This document shows, one piece after another, positions 26,909 to 34,902 of a stretch of 42,583 nucleotides of DNA. The DNA is from Sphingomonadales bacterium UBA6174. Its GTDB lineage: Bacteria; Pseudomonadota; Alphaproteobacteria; Sphingomonadales; Sphingomonadaceae. The first letter of the stretch is position 1, and every line of letters starts with the position of its first letter. The translations under genes were made by a program, and so were the position numbers. Location: assembly GCA_002422945.1 (NCBI GenBank), contig DITW01000036.1, positions 2,458-45,040 on the forward strand. Direction: 5' to 3'. The notes beneath the pieces were generated by a model that had not been told where the DNA came from, did not search any database, and was given only the letters and a program-made list of their open reading frames with translations.

Positions 26909-27864
26909 CAACGATCCCCCATGCCGATTTGATCGCGCACCACATAAATCGGCCGCTGCTTGGTCTCGGTCAGAATGCGGCCCACATATTCTCCCAATAT
27001 GCCCAATGACAGCAATTGCAGCCCGCCAAAGAACAAAATCGCGACCATCATCGACGCATAACCCGGCACATCCACGCCAGATACTAGCGTATGAATTGCC
27101 ACATAGGCCGCATAGACCAACGACAGCAACGCGATCACGCCGCCGACATAGCTCCAGACCCGCAGCGGCACCGTCGATGCCGAAGTGATGCCGTCCAGCG
27201 CTAGTGTCCACAATTTCCAATAGCGAAACTTGGTCGTGCCGATGGTGCGTTCAACCCGATCATATTCGACCGCCGCCTGACGAAAGCCGGACCAAGCGAA
27301 CAGCCCCTTCATGAAGCGATTGCGTTCCGGCATGCGGCAGATGACATCGACGACCTTGCGATCGAGCAAGCGGAAATCGCCCGCATGTTCGGGGATCTTA
27401 TCCGCCGACAACCAATTATGCGCGCGATAATACAGGTCCGCCGTCAGCCTTTTCGGCAGGCTGTCGCTCTCACGATTGCGGCGCACGCCATAGACCACTT
27501 CGAACCCGTCGCGCCATTTGGCGACCATTTCGCCAATGACCTCGGGCGGGTCCTGCAAATCGACGTCGATCGGGATCACCGCTTGCCCCTGCGCATGATC
27601 CAACCCGGCAGACAAGGCCGCTTCCTTGCCGAAATTGCGCGACAAGGAAATCGCCCGCACCCGCGGTTCGCGCTGATTGGCGACAAGGATCGCCGCCATG
27701 GTCGCATCAAGGCTGCCATCGTCGATGAACAGGATTTCCCATTGATCGACCGTCGGCACCGCATCGAGGATCGGGCCGACCCGCGCCACAAAGGGCGCGA
27801 TGCCGTCTTCTTCATCCTTGACGGGCACGATGATGGTCAATGTGGGTGTCTGTAGTCTGTCCAT
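26908..27864 (-). CDS. family 2 glycosyltransferase, GtrB/DPM-like
   Basis: 318 residues. An N-terminal GT-A domain has IIVPVKDEEDGI, DDGS (48-51) and DVDLQDPPE (metal and donor binding). The C-terminal part has two hydrophobic helices (~230-255 and 267-292), followed by EYVGRILTETKQRP, a standard ending of polyprenyl-phosphate glycosyltransferases. Such enzymes move a sugar from a nucleotide donor to bactoprenyl phosphate on the cytoplasmic face, giving a donor for GT-C enzymes outside. It is co-directional with the methyltransferase gene and converges on two GT-C-like proteins, which makes a shared glycan-modification role plausible but unproven. Confidence 0.9.
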   Translation of the reverse strand: MDRLQTPTLTIIVPVKDEEDGIAPFVARVGPILDAVPTVDQWEILFIDDGSLDATMAAILVANQREPRVRAISLSRNFGKEAALSAGLDHAQGQAVIPIDVDLQDPPEVIGEMVAKWRDGFEVVYGVRRNRESDSLPKRLTADLYYRAHNWLSADKIPEHAGDFRLLDRKVVDVICRMPERNRFMKGLFAWSGFRQAAVEYDRVERTIGTTKFRYWKLWTLALDGITSASTVPLRVWSYVGGVIALLSLVYAAYVAIHTLVSGVDVPGYASMMVAILFFGGLQLLSLGILGEYVGRILTETKQRPIYVVRDQIGMGDR

Positions 27865-28033
27865 GAAACGCCCTTTGCCATAACTCTGCGGCGATATGGT
27901 AAATGAAATCGGGGGGACGCAAAAAATTCTTTGGCCCCAAAGGCGGCGAACCCAACAATGCTGGACGAATGACCCTTAGGCGCGATATGGCAGGTTTCTG
28001 GAAACCGCCTGGCCCATGGAGGTGCCGAATATC

Positions 28034-29461
28034 ATGACTTCGGGCAACGCTCCTTTGATTCCGGCTCCCTTAGCCATTCTCACCGCTGACGAAACCCGCA
28101 TGGCCGAACAGGCCATCTTCGCGCGCGGCGTGGCGGTGATCGATCTGATGGAATTAGCGGGCAAGCAGGTGGCAGACGCGATCTGTCGCTATCGCCCGAT
28201 CAAAGAGGCATTGGTCCTGTGCGGTCCCGGCAATAATGGCGGGGATGGCTATGTCGTCGCCCGCCTGTTGCGGGAACGCGGCTGGCCGGTCCGGGTCGCC
28301 GCCACTGGCGCACCCAAAACCGAGGCCGCGACCTTGGCACGTGAACGCTGGAATGGCCCGGTTGAACCGCTGGAAACCGCGCAACCCGCTGCCTTGCTGG
28401 TCGATGGCCTGTTCGGCACCGGCTTGACGCGCGCCCTTGACGATATGACGCAGCAACGCCTGCGCGATCTGGCCGCCGCCGCCCGTTTCCGTGTCGCCAT
28501 CGATGTGCCAAGCGGCATCGGCAGCGATGATGGCGCGGTGTTCGGTCAGGTCCCGCATTTCCACCTCACCATCGCGCTGGGCTGTTTGAAGCCCGGTCAC
28601 CTCCTGCAACCCGGTGCGCATTTGTGCGGCGCGGTGCGGGTCGGCGAGATCGGCCTTGGCGGCGCATCGCAATTACATAGCCTGCGTCAGCCGCGCCTGA
28701 TTACCCCCGGCCCCGGCAGTTATAAATATAAACGCGGCTATGCGCTGATTTTTGGCGGTGATATGGCGGGGGCATCGGCCTTGGCGGCGATGGCAGCGTC
28801 ACGGTCCGGCGCGGGCTATATCCGGCTGGTGACGCCGACGCCCGCCCCCTTGGCCCTGCCCCATGCGATTGTGCGCACCGTCGATGACAGCGCCGATCAT
28901 TGGCTGAAGGACGAACGCCTCAATGCCGTGTTGATCGGCCCCGGCCTTGGCCGGGATGAGGCGGCACGGTGCTGGCTGGATCAGATTCTCGCCTCGCCTC
29001 GGCCTTTGGTGCTGGATGCCGATGCGTTGATGCTGATGTCTGCCCATGATCTGGACGGGCTGGCCAGCCGCCATGCCCCGGTCATCCTCACCCCGCATGA
29101 GGGCGAGTTCAATCATCTGTTCGGCAAGCTGCCGGGATCGAAGGTCGAACGCACCCGTGCCGCTGCCGCCCGCGCCGGATCGGTGGTGGTGTTGAAGGGC
29201 GCAGACAGCGTGATCGCCGCGCCCGATGGCCGCGCGGTGATTGCGCCCGATGCGAGCCATTGGCTATCGACCGCAGGCACCGGCGATGTGCTGGCGGGCC
29301 TGACTGCCGGGTTGCTCGCGACCGGACTAGATGCTTTTGAAGCGGCCTGTGCCGCGCAATATCTGCATGGCGAGGCCGCACGGATCGCCGGACCATTATT
29401 GATCGCGGACGATCTGATCGCCGCCTTACCGCGCGCCTATGCGGCGTGCCTTACCGAATGA
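28034..29461 (+). CDS. nnr: bifunctional NAD(P)H-hydrate epimerase/dehydratase
   Basis: Repairs damaged NAD(P)H hydrates. 475 residues from ATG 28034, which has GGAGGTG 9 nt upstream; an in-frame ATG at 28016 lacks a good site. The N-terminal epimerase half (YjeF_N, ~1-210) contains CGPGNNGGDGYVVARLL and DGLFGTGL. The C-terminal ADP-dependent dehydratase half has TPHEGEFNHLF, VVLKGADSVIA and STAGTGDVLAGLTAGLLA. The fusion of both activities is the usual bacterial form. Its stop overlaps the next start as ATGA. Confidence 0.95.
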   Translation: MTSGNAPLIPAPLAILTADETRMAEQAIFARGVAVIDLMELAGKQVADAICRYRPIKEALVLCGPGNNGGDGYVVARLLRERGWPVRVAATGAPKTEAATLARERWNGPVEPLETAQPAALLVDGLFGTGLTRALDDMTQQRLRDLAAAARFRVAIDVPSGIGSDDGAVFGQVPHFHLTIALGCLKPGHLLQPGAHLCGAVRVGEIGLGGASQLHSLRQPRLITPGPGSYKYKRGYALIFGGDMAGASALAAMAASRSGAGYIRLVTPTPAPLALPHAIVRTVDDSADHWLKDERLNAVLIGPGLGRDEAARCWLDQILASPRPLVLDADALMLMSAHDLDGLASRHAPVILTPHEGEFNHLFGKLPGSKVERTRAAAARAGSVVVLKGADSVIAAPDGRAVIAPDASHWLSTAGTGDVLAGLTAGLLATGLDAFEAACAAQYLHGEAARIAGPLLIADDLIAALPRAYAACLTE

Positions 29462-29529
29462 CTGATGAAATGACCGATGAATTGAATAACGAGCTGCACG
29501 ACGAATTGGCCGATGATCTGCCGGATGAG
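29458..29529 (+). repeat. six tandem 12-nt repeats at the start of the RNA methyltransferase gene
   Basis: Six in-frame 12-nt units of the form NTG-xxx-GAT-GAA encode MTDE MTDE LNNE LHDE LADD LPDE. Every unit begins with ATG, TTG or CTG, each able to act as a start codon in principle. Drift among units suggests an old expansion. Confidence 0.8.
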
Positions 29530-30714
29530 TTGATTATCCGCCTTGCCGCGCGCGGCGATGGCATGACGGAATCCGGCCGCGGCATTCCACTATCCGCCCC
29601 CGGCGATATGGTCACCTTCGATGCCAAAATCATTCCCGGCCCGCATCATGTGGAGCCGGTATGTAAGCATTTCCCGGCATGCGGCGGCTGCCAATTGCAG
29701 CATGTCGATGATGAAACTTACGCGGAATATCTGGAGGCGCGGATTCGCGATGCGTTGAAATCGCAACGCATCACGCCCCCTGAAATCCGCGCACCGATCC
29801 TGTCCCCGGCGGGCGCGCGGCGACGCGTCACCCTCCATGCGGAACGGCGCGGGCACAATCTGCGGCTTGGCTTCCTTGAAAAGGGCAGCAACAAATTGGT
29901 CGACATCGGCATGTGCCCGGTCATGGACCCTGTCATCTGGGATATGATTGCCCCGTTGAAAAAACTGCTGGCCAAGATCATGCCGCCGCGCGGTTCGGCG
30001 ACGATCCAGCTTGATCGCGCCGATCAGGGCATTGCCGTGTTGATGGGCAAGTTCGAGGTGGAAGGACTGGAAGCCGCCGAGGGCCTGACCGACTTTGCCA
30101 AGCATCATAAGCTGGCACGGCTCGCGCTGGATGAAGGCTATGGCCCGGAAATGCGCTGGGAACCCGAACCCGCTACCATCACGTTGAGCGGTGTCGCGGT
30201 CGGCCTGCCGGTCAATCCGTTCCTGCAAGCGACATTGGATGGCGAGGCGGCGTTGGTCGCAGCAGTCACCGGCATTTGCGCAGGCGCAGAAAATATCGCC
30301 GATTTGTTCGCCGGGATCGGCACCTTTGCCCTGCCCTTGTCCGAACATGCCCATGTGATCGCCGCCGAGGGCGCGCGCGATGCGGCGATGGCATTGCAAC
30401 AGGCCGCCAATCGCGCGCGGCGGCACATCAAGGTCCAGCATCGCGACCTGTTCCGCAATCCGTTGATGCAGGATGAATTAAAGGGGCTGGATGCCGTGGT
30501 CATCGACCCGCCACGCGCAGGCGCTGCCTTGCAAATGGTCGAACTGGCGAAAAGCAACGTCCCGGTAATCGCGGCGATTTCCTGCAACCCCGCGACCTTT
30601 GCGCGCGACATCCGACCCTTGTTGGATGCCGGTTACACGCTCGATTGGGTCCAGCCGGTCGGGCAGTTCCGCTGGTCCACTCATGTCGAACTGGTGGCGA
30701 AGATCAGTAGATAA
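29458..30714 (+). CDS. class I SAM-dependent RNA m5U methyltransferase (RlmD/TrmA family)
   Basis: 418 residues; methylates C5 of uridine in rRNA or tRNA. A CKHFPACGGCQLQH motif (residues ~67-80) with a further Cys near 157 (GMCPVMD) fits the 4Fe-4S site of the RlmD/RumA type. The C-terminal Rossmann domain has ADLFAGIGTFALPL, then VIDPPRAGA and the catalytic Cys in SCNPATFARD. The TRAM domain seems replaced or shortened. Residues 1-24 are six copies of a four-residue unit (Leu/Met-x-Asp-Glu), encoded by six 12-nt repeats, not expected in this family. The ATG at 29458 overlaps the nnr stop. Which RNA is modified is not decided. Confidence 0.9.
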   Translation: MTDEMTDELNNELHDELADDLPDELIIRLAARGDGMTESGRGIPLSAPGDMVTFDAKIIPGPHHVEPVCKHFPACGGCQLQHVDDETYAEYLEARIRDALKSQRITPPEIRAPILSPAGARRRVTLHAERRGHNLRLGFLEKGSNKLVDIGMCPVMDPVIWDMIAPLKKLLAKIMPPRGSATIQLDRADQGIAVLMGKFEVEGLEAAEGLTDFAKHHKLARLALDEGYGPEMRWEPEPATITLSGVAVGLPVNPFLQATLDGEAALVAAVTGICAGAENIADLFAGIGTFALPLSEHAHVIAAEGARDAAMALQQAANRARRHIKVQHRDLFRNPLMQDELKGLDAVVIDPPRAGAALQMVELAKSNVPVIAAISCNPATFARDIRPLLDAGYTLDWVQPVGQFRWSTHVELVAKISR

Positions 30715-30760
30715 GAGGGCAGCGTTTAGCCCCTCAAGCGCCATGCCTATGTTCCACATT

Positions 30761-30831
30761 CGTCATCCTGAACTGGTTTCAGGATCTTATACTACGTGCG
30801 GAATAGATCCTGAAACAAGTTCAGGATGACG
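30761..30831. repeat. long palindromic repeat, copy 1
   Basis: A 26-bp arm beginning CGTCATCCTGAACTGG (30761-30786) pairs with 30806-30831 with one mismatch across a 19-nt spacer. The same arm sequence occurs at 31661-31741. A dispersed REP/BIME-like intergenic repeat. Confidence 0.85.
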
Positions 30832-30980
30832 AGGTGGGTGTGGGTGTCATTGAAAATTACCACCAACGGCGGCATCGCCGCCGCAAGGCCGAACGGCCGC
30901 CCGAGCTTATTGGCGCGTAGCCAAGGCGACGGATGTCGCCGGCCGGGTCCTGAGGGCCAAACAAAAACGCAGGGCAAATA
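30832..30980. other. hairpin-rich stretch in a convergent intergenic region
   Basis: Part of the 304-bp space between the RNA methyltransferase gene and the cyclophilin gene. No convincing gene. It holds consecutive perfect hairpins: GGCGGC-atc-GCCGCC (30868-30882), GGCCG-aa-CGGCC (30887-30898), TTGGC-gcgta-GCCAA (30910-30924) and GGCGAC-ggat-GTCGCC (30925-30940), followed by an A-rich tract leading to the terminator. Confidence 0.6.
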
Positions 30981-31012
30981 AAAAGCCCCTTACCGGAGGG
31001 TAAGGGGCTTTT
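30981..31012 (-). terminator. intrinsic terminator of the cyclophilin gene
   Basis: A 14-bp perfect stem, AAAAGCCCCTTACC paired with its inverse around the 4-nt loop ggag, begins 6 nt after the cyclophilin stop. Read on the minus strand it ends in a T-run (TTTTTATTT). It would also stop plus-strand transcripts. Confidence 0.92.
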
Positions 31013-31018
31013 ATCAAA

Positions 31019-31477
31019 TTACGCCGAAGCCTTGGTCCGGGCCTTGATGATCTTGCCCGGATTGGCGGGCGGTTCGCCCTTGGGCAGGGCATCGACATGT
31101 TCCATGCCGGATTCGACCACACCCCAAACGGTGTATTGACCGTCAAGGAAGCGGGCATCGTCAAAGCAGATGAAGAACTGGCTGTTGGCGCTGTTCGGGT
31201 TGCTGGAACGGGCCATCGAGCACACGCCGCGCACATGCGGTTCGCGGCTGAATTCCTGACCGATGTTCGGCAGATGCGAACCGCTCATGCCGGTGCCGGT
31301 GGGATCGCCACCCTGCGCCATGAAGCCCGGAATGACGCGGTGAAACACGACGCCATCGTAAAAGCCTTCGTCCGCCAGCGTCGAAATCTGGGCAACGTGG
31401 TTCGGGGCGAGATCGGGACGCAGCTTGATAACGACATCGCCGCCATCGAGCGTCATCACCAACAGGTCATTAGCCAT
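31019..31477 (-). CDS. peptidyl-prolyl cis-trans isomerase, cyclophilin type
   Basis: 152-residue cytoplasmic cyclophilin (PpiB-like; no signal peptide). Catalytic-site residues lie in FHRVIPGFMAQGG and in the SQFFICFDDARFLDGQYTVWG segment. It catalyses proline isomerisation in folding proteins. The start at 31477 (MANDLLVMTLDGG) has AGGAG 8 nt upstream; a longer frame of 17 codons exists without similarity. It is isolated from the hydrolase gene upstream by 282 bp holding a palindromic repeat. Confidence 0.94.
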   Translation of the reverse strand: MANDLLVMTLDGGDVVIKLRPDLAPNHVAQISTLADEGFYDGVVFHRVIPGFMAQGGDPTGTGMSGSHLPNIGQEFSREPHVRGVCSMARSSNPNSANSQFFICFDDARFLDGQYTVWGVVESGMEHVDALPKGEPPANPGKIIKARTKASA

Positions 31478-31610
31478 GAGTGATACTCCTGAGTTGAAAA
31501 CAGATGAAAAGACTCTGGCGCGGTCCATGCCCTGTAGCAGCGCAGCCGTCTAGAGAATTGTAGATTCTGCTTTGCCTGAGTGTGTTTGTTTTAGCCCTCA
31601 GACGCCGGGC

Positions 31611-31653
31611 GGCGGTGCTGCCGTTGGTGGCAGTCGTCATGGACTGCACCGCC
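31611..31653. other. branched stem-loop upstream of the cyclophilin gene
   Basis: GGCGGTGC (31611-31618) pairs with GCACCGCC (31646-31653); inside it TGCC-gttggt-GGCA and GTC-gtcatg-GAC can form two small hairpins. It lies in a 282-bp geneless gap that otherwise contains a palindromic repeat and the cyclophilin promoter. Confidence 0.35.
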
Positions 31654-31660
31654 ACCACCC

Positions 31661-31741
31661 CCTTCGTCATCCTGAACTTGTTTCAGGATCCATGTGCCAC
31701 GGTTCCGCTAGGATCCTGAAACAAATTCAGGATGACGAAGG
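31661..31741. repeat. long palindromic repeat, copy 2
   Basis: A 31-bp arm (31661-31691) pairs with 31711-31741 with one mismatch across a 19-nt spacer. The arm shares the CGTCATCCTGAACTTGTTTC core with copy 1 at 30761. The spacers differ. It lies between the cyclophilin and hydrolase genes. Confidence 0.85.
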
Positions 31742-31759
31742 AAGGTGAAATCGCCCCCC

Positions 31760-32527
31760 TCACCCCGTCCGGATCGCCTCCAGCATCCATTCGGTCGCAC
31801 CCAACAAGCGGGCGATATCTTCCGGGCGGGACAGGCGGTGGTCGCCATCCTTGATCAGGATCGTCTCGACACGTTGCGCGTCCAGCATCTTCGCCAGCCG
31901 CACCGAATATTCCCAAGGCACGTCCTGATCGGCCTGCCCGTGCAGCAGCGTGACCGGGCAATGGATCGCAATCGGCGCATGGAGCAGGCGCATCGCCTCC
32001 CCCGATTTCCAGAATGCCGCCGTCGTCACCGTCGGTTCGGGGCCATATTCACTGGGCTGCTCGATCCGGCCCATTTGCAGCATCGTCATTTTCTGATCCT
32101 GCGTGAACCCCCAATCGGTGAAATCGGGCGCCGCTGCGACGCCGATCATCCCCTGCACCCGGTCCCCCAAGGCCAAGGCGACATGGAGCATCAACCAGCC
32201 GCCCATCGACGACCCGACCAGCAATACCGGCCCTTCGACCAATTCCGTGATGCAATGGATCGCATCGTCTCGCCAATCGGCGAGCGTCTGTTCCTCAAAC
32301 GCGCCCTCGCTCGCGCCGCAACCGGCATAATCAAACAATAATAACGACCGGTCCTCGCAAGTCGCCAGCGCCGATAACGCCGTCGCCTTGTTGCCGCTCA
32401 TGTCCGATCCATAGCCGGGCAGAAACACAATCGTCGGTCCGCGATCCGGCCCCGATGCCCGGTGATGGCTATAGGCAAGGCGCAGCCCCTCACCCGAAAC
32501 GTCACTGTGACGCGATAGATAATCCAC
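31760..32527 (-). CDS. alpha/beta hydrolase
   Basis: 255 residues, cytoplasmic. The fold is shown by VFLPGYGSDM (oxyanion region), the nucleophile elbow GSSMGG with Ser107, the acid in HGQADQDVPW, and the His in KDGDHRLSRPED. The set resembles the ABHD10-like serine hydrolases; the substrate is unknown. The start is GTG at 32527 with GGGGGGAG 5 nt upstream. It lies 23 bp downstream of the symporter gene on the same strand, so both are probably co-transcribed. Confidence 0.88.
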   Translation of the reverse strand: MDYLSRHSDVSGEGLRLAYSHHRASGPDRGPTIVFLPGYGSDMSGNKATALSALATCEDRSLLLFDYAGCGASEGAFEEQTLADWRDDAIHCITELVEGPVLLVGSSMGGWLMLHVALALGDRVQGMIGVAAAPDFTDWGFTQDQKMTMLQMGRIEQPSEYGPEPTVTTAAFWKSGEAMRLLHAPIAIHCPVTLLHGQADQDVPWEYSVRLAKMLDAQRVETILIKDGDHRLSRPEDIARLLGATEWMLEAIRTG

Positions 32528-32550
32528 TCAAACTCCCCCCTAAACTTACA

Positions 32551-33849
32551 TCAATATTCCGGCGGATAAGGCGCGGCGCGATGGCTTGGCGCATGCGGCG
32601 GCTCGATTTCCGGCGGTTCGGGCGGATCGAACGCGCCCTCCCATTTCGATACGACAGCCGTCGCCACCGCATTGCCGACAACGCTCGTCGCCGAACGCCC
32701 CATGTCGAGAAAATGATCGACCGCGAGGATCATGACCAGCCCCGCCTCAGGAATGCCGAAATGGCCCATCACCGCCGAAATGACGACCAGACTCGCACGC
32801 GGCACGCCCGCCATGCCCTTGGAGGTCAGCATCAAGATCAACACCATGCTGATCTGATCGCCCATGCTCATATCAATGCCATAAAGCTGCGCGACGAACA
32901 TCGTCGCGAAGGTCATGTAGATCATCGACCCATCAAGGTTGAACGAATAACCGAGCGGCAGCACAAAACTCGCGATGCGTGGCGGGACGCCGAACCGGTC
33001 CAGCGCCTCCAGCGTGCGCGGATAGGCGGCTTCGGAGGACGCGGTGGCGAAGGCGACCAGCACCGGCTCACGAATATAGCGGATCAGCGTGGCCCCGCGC
33101 CGCCCCAGCATCACAATCGCGGCGGCGATCAGCACGATCCACAAACAACCCATGGCGAAATAGAAGCTGGCCATGAACTTGCCAAACGTCATCATGACGC
33201 CCAGCCCGTTGACTGTCACCGCATGGGCAATCGCCGCAAACACCGCAAAGGGCGCGGCGCGCATCACATAATCGGTGACCTGCAACATGACCGCGACCAA
33301 GGATTCCATCCCCTTGACGATGGGCGCGCCCTTTTCGCCTATCGCCGTCAATCCGACCCCAAAAAACAGGGCAAACACGACAATCGGCAGGATTTCATTT
33401 TTCGCCATCGCCTCAATGATCGATTTCGGGACGAGATGGACGATGAATTCATGGAGATCGAACGCCTTGCGCTCCAGCCCCAGCGTCGCATCGGGCGGCG
33501 GCAGGGGCAGCGAGATATCACCCACCCCCGGTTGCAGCAGATTGACGAGGATCAACCCCAAGGTCAGCGAGACAAAGGTCGCGCCAATGAACCACAGCAT
33601 CGTCCGAAAACCGATCCGGCCCAGCGCGGCGGTATCGCCCATATGGGCGATACCCGTCACCAACGTCGCGAAAATCAGCGGCGCGATGATCATCTTGATC
33701 ATCCGCAGGAACAATTCGGTGATGATCCCGAAATAATCCGCCACCTGTGCGCGGCCAGCCACATCGGCGATGACATGATGGAGGATCGTCCCCAGCAATG
33801 CCCCAAGCGCCATGCCGATGAGGATATAGACTGTCAGCCGCTTCGCCAT
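32551..33849 (-). CDS. dicarboxylate/amino acid:cation symporter (DAACS family)
   Basis: 432-residue inner-membrane transporter of the DctA/GltP type. Eight membrane helices are expected; family motifs are SSEAAYPRTLEALDRFG, GYSFNLDGSMIYMTFATMF and LTSKGMAGVPRASLVV (hairpin and substrate-binding regions). The substrate is likely a C4-dicarboxylate or acidic amino acid coupled to Na+ or H+. The ATG at 33849 follows GGGGGA; the open frame upstream lacks similarity. The last ~25 residues are Pro-rich (DPPEPPEIEPPHAPS) and look unlike the usual ending. The alpha/beta hydrolase gene follows. Confidence 0.93.
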   Translation of the reverse strand: MAKRLTVYILIGMALGALLGTILHHVIADVAGRAQVADYFGIITELFLRMIKMIIAPLIFATLVTGIAHMGDTAALGRIGFRTMLWFIGATFVSLTLGLILVNLLQPGVGDISLPLPPPDATLGLERKAFDLHEFIVHLVPKSIIEAMAKNEILPIVVFALFFGVGLTAIGEKGAPIVKGMESLVAVMLQVTDYVMRAAPFAVFAAIAHAVTVNGLGVMMTFGKFMASFYFAMGCLWIVLIAAAIVMLGRRGATLIRYIREPVLVAFATASSEAAYPRTLEALDRFGVPPRIASFVLPLGYSFNLDGSMIYMTFATMFVAQLYGIDMSMGDQISMVLILMLTSKGMAGVPRASLVVISAVMGHFGIPEAGLVMILAVDHFLDMGRSATSVVGNAVATAVVSKWEGAFDPPEPPEIEPPHAPSHRAAPYPPEY

Positions 33850-34050
33850 AATTCCCCCAACACACCCGTAAGTTCGATGCATAAAGGGTAAATGCCTGTA
33901 GGGAAGTGAAAACGACACATGCGCACACGCCTGCGGACAGGAAAAACCCCGCCTTGCTTGCTTGGCATTGGCCCTGCACCGCTTTATGAGATGCGGCTTC
34001 CAATCGGCGCATGCCAGATTTTGGCGCCAGATGTTGTAAAGGGTAATGTC

Positions 34051-34902
34051 TTGATTTCCACTTTGATGGCCGACAGCGCGTCGGCGCTTCATTTTGATCA
34101 GCTCGGCCTGTCGCCGGTCCTGTTCGATTTCGGCCTGATCAAAATCAGATATTATTCACTCGCCTATATCGGCGGGATCATGATCGGCTGGTGGTATTTG
34201 CTGCGCCTGATTGCCCAGCCCGGTGCGCCGATGGCGCGGCGACATGCCGATGACTTTGTCTTTTATGCGACAATCGGCATATTGCTCGGCGGGCGGATCG
34301 CCTATTCCCTGTTTTACGATCCCGCGATGTGGGCCAATCCGGTCGAAGTCCTGAAAGTCTGGCATGGCGGCATGTCCTTTCATGGCGGCATGCTCGGCGT
34401 CACCTTGGCGGTGGTCTATATGTGCCGCAAACATGGACTGAAATGGCTGCGCGTCCATGATTATGTCGCGGTGTGCGCACCATTCGGGCTGTTTCTTGGG
34501 CGGCTGGCGAATTTCGTGAATGGCGAACTTTGGGGCCGGGTGACGAATGTCCCTTGGGCGATTATTTTTCCGGGTTCGGGCGATGGCCTGCCCCGCCATC
34601 CGAGCCAGCTTTACGAGGCCGGGCTGGAAGGCATTGTCCTGTTCATCATCATGTGGTGGACCTTCTGGAAAACCGATGCGCGTTATCAACCGGGCCGGTT
34701 GGTCGGCACGTTCCTGCTTGGCTATGGAGTGGCGCGGTTCATTGTCGAATTCTTCCGCCAGCCGGATCGCGGGCTTGAACATCTGTCTTGGGGCTTGAGC
34801 ATGGGGCAGACCCTGTGCGTGCCGATGATCGCGGGCGGGATTTACTTCATCGCCACCGCCAAGGGTCGCGCCAAAGCAGCAGATATGGCCCATGTCGTCT
34901 GA
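34051..34902 (+). CDS. lgt: prolipoprotein diacylglyceryl transferase
   Basis: Inner-membrane enzyme that adds diacylglycerol to the lipobox Cys of prolipoproteins. 283 residues from the TTG at 34051, which has AAAGGG 7 nt upstream; the next in-frame start, ATG 34066 (278 residues), has no good site. Family motifs: RYYSLAYIGGIMIGWWY near residue 35, HGGMSFHGGMLG with catalytic-region His, GRLANFVNGELWGR (Lgt signature), and RHPSQLYEAGLEG. Seven hydrophobic helices. Its end overlaps midA by 11 bp. It would act on the two lipobox or lipoprotein-pathway genes of this window as on others. Confidence 0.95.
   Translation: MISTLMADSASALHFDQLGLSPVLFDFGLIKIRYYSLAYIGGIMIGWWYLLRLIAQPGAPMARRHADDFVFYATIGILLGGRIAYSLFYDPAMWANPVEVLKVWHGGMSFHGGMLGVTLAVVYMCRKHGLKWLRVHDYVAVCAPFGLFLGRLANFVNGELWGRVTNVPWAIIFPGSGDGLPRHPSQLYEAGLEGIVLFIIMWWTFWKTDARYQPGRLVGTFLLGYGVARFIVEFFRQPDRGLEHLSWGLSMGQTLCVPMIAGGIYFIATAKGRAKAADMAHVV

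Noticed and set aside
26909..27220. Upstream extension of the methyltransferase frame to 348 codons
   Set aside because: The extra 104 codons lie inside the glycosyltransferase gene, have no similarity to methyltransferases, and the abutting start at 26908 is the expected one.
30761..31741. Repeated palindromes considered as a CRISPR array
   Set aside because: Only two copies about 900 bp apart with a gene between them, and arms inverted rather than direct repeats; no cas genes.
32455..33891. A 478-codon plus-strand frame antisense to the symporter
   Set aside because: Its composition (very rich in His, Arg, Asp and Gln) is that of the reverse of a membrane-protein gene. The minus-strand symporter is unmistakable.
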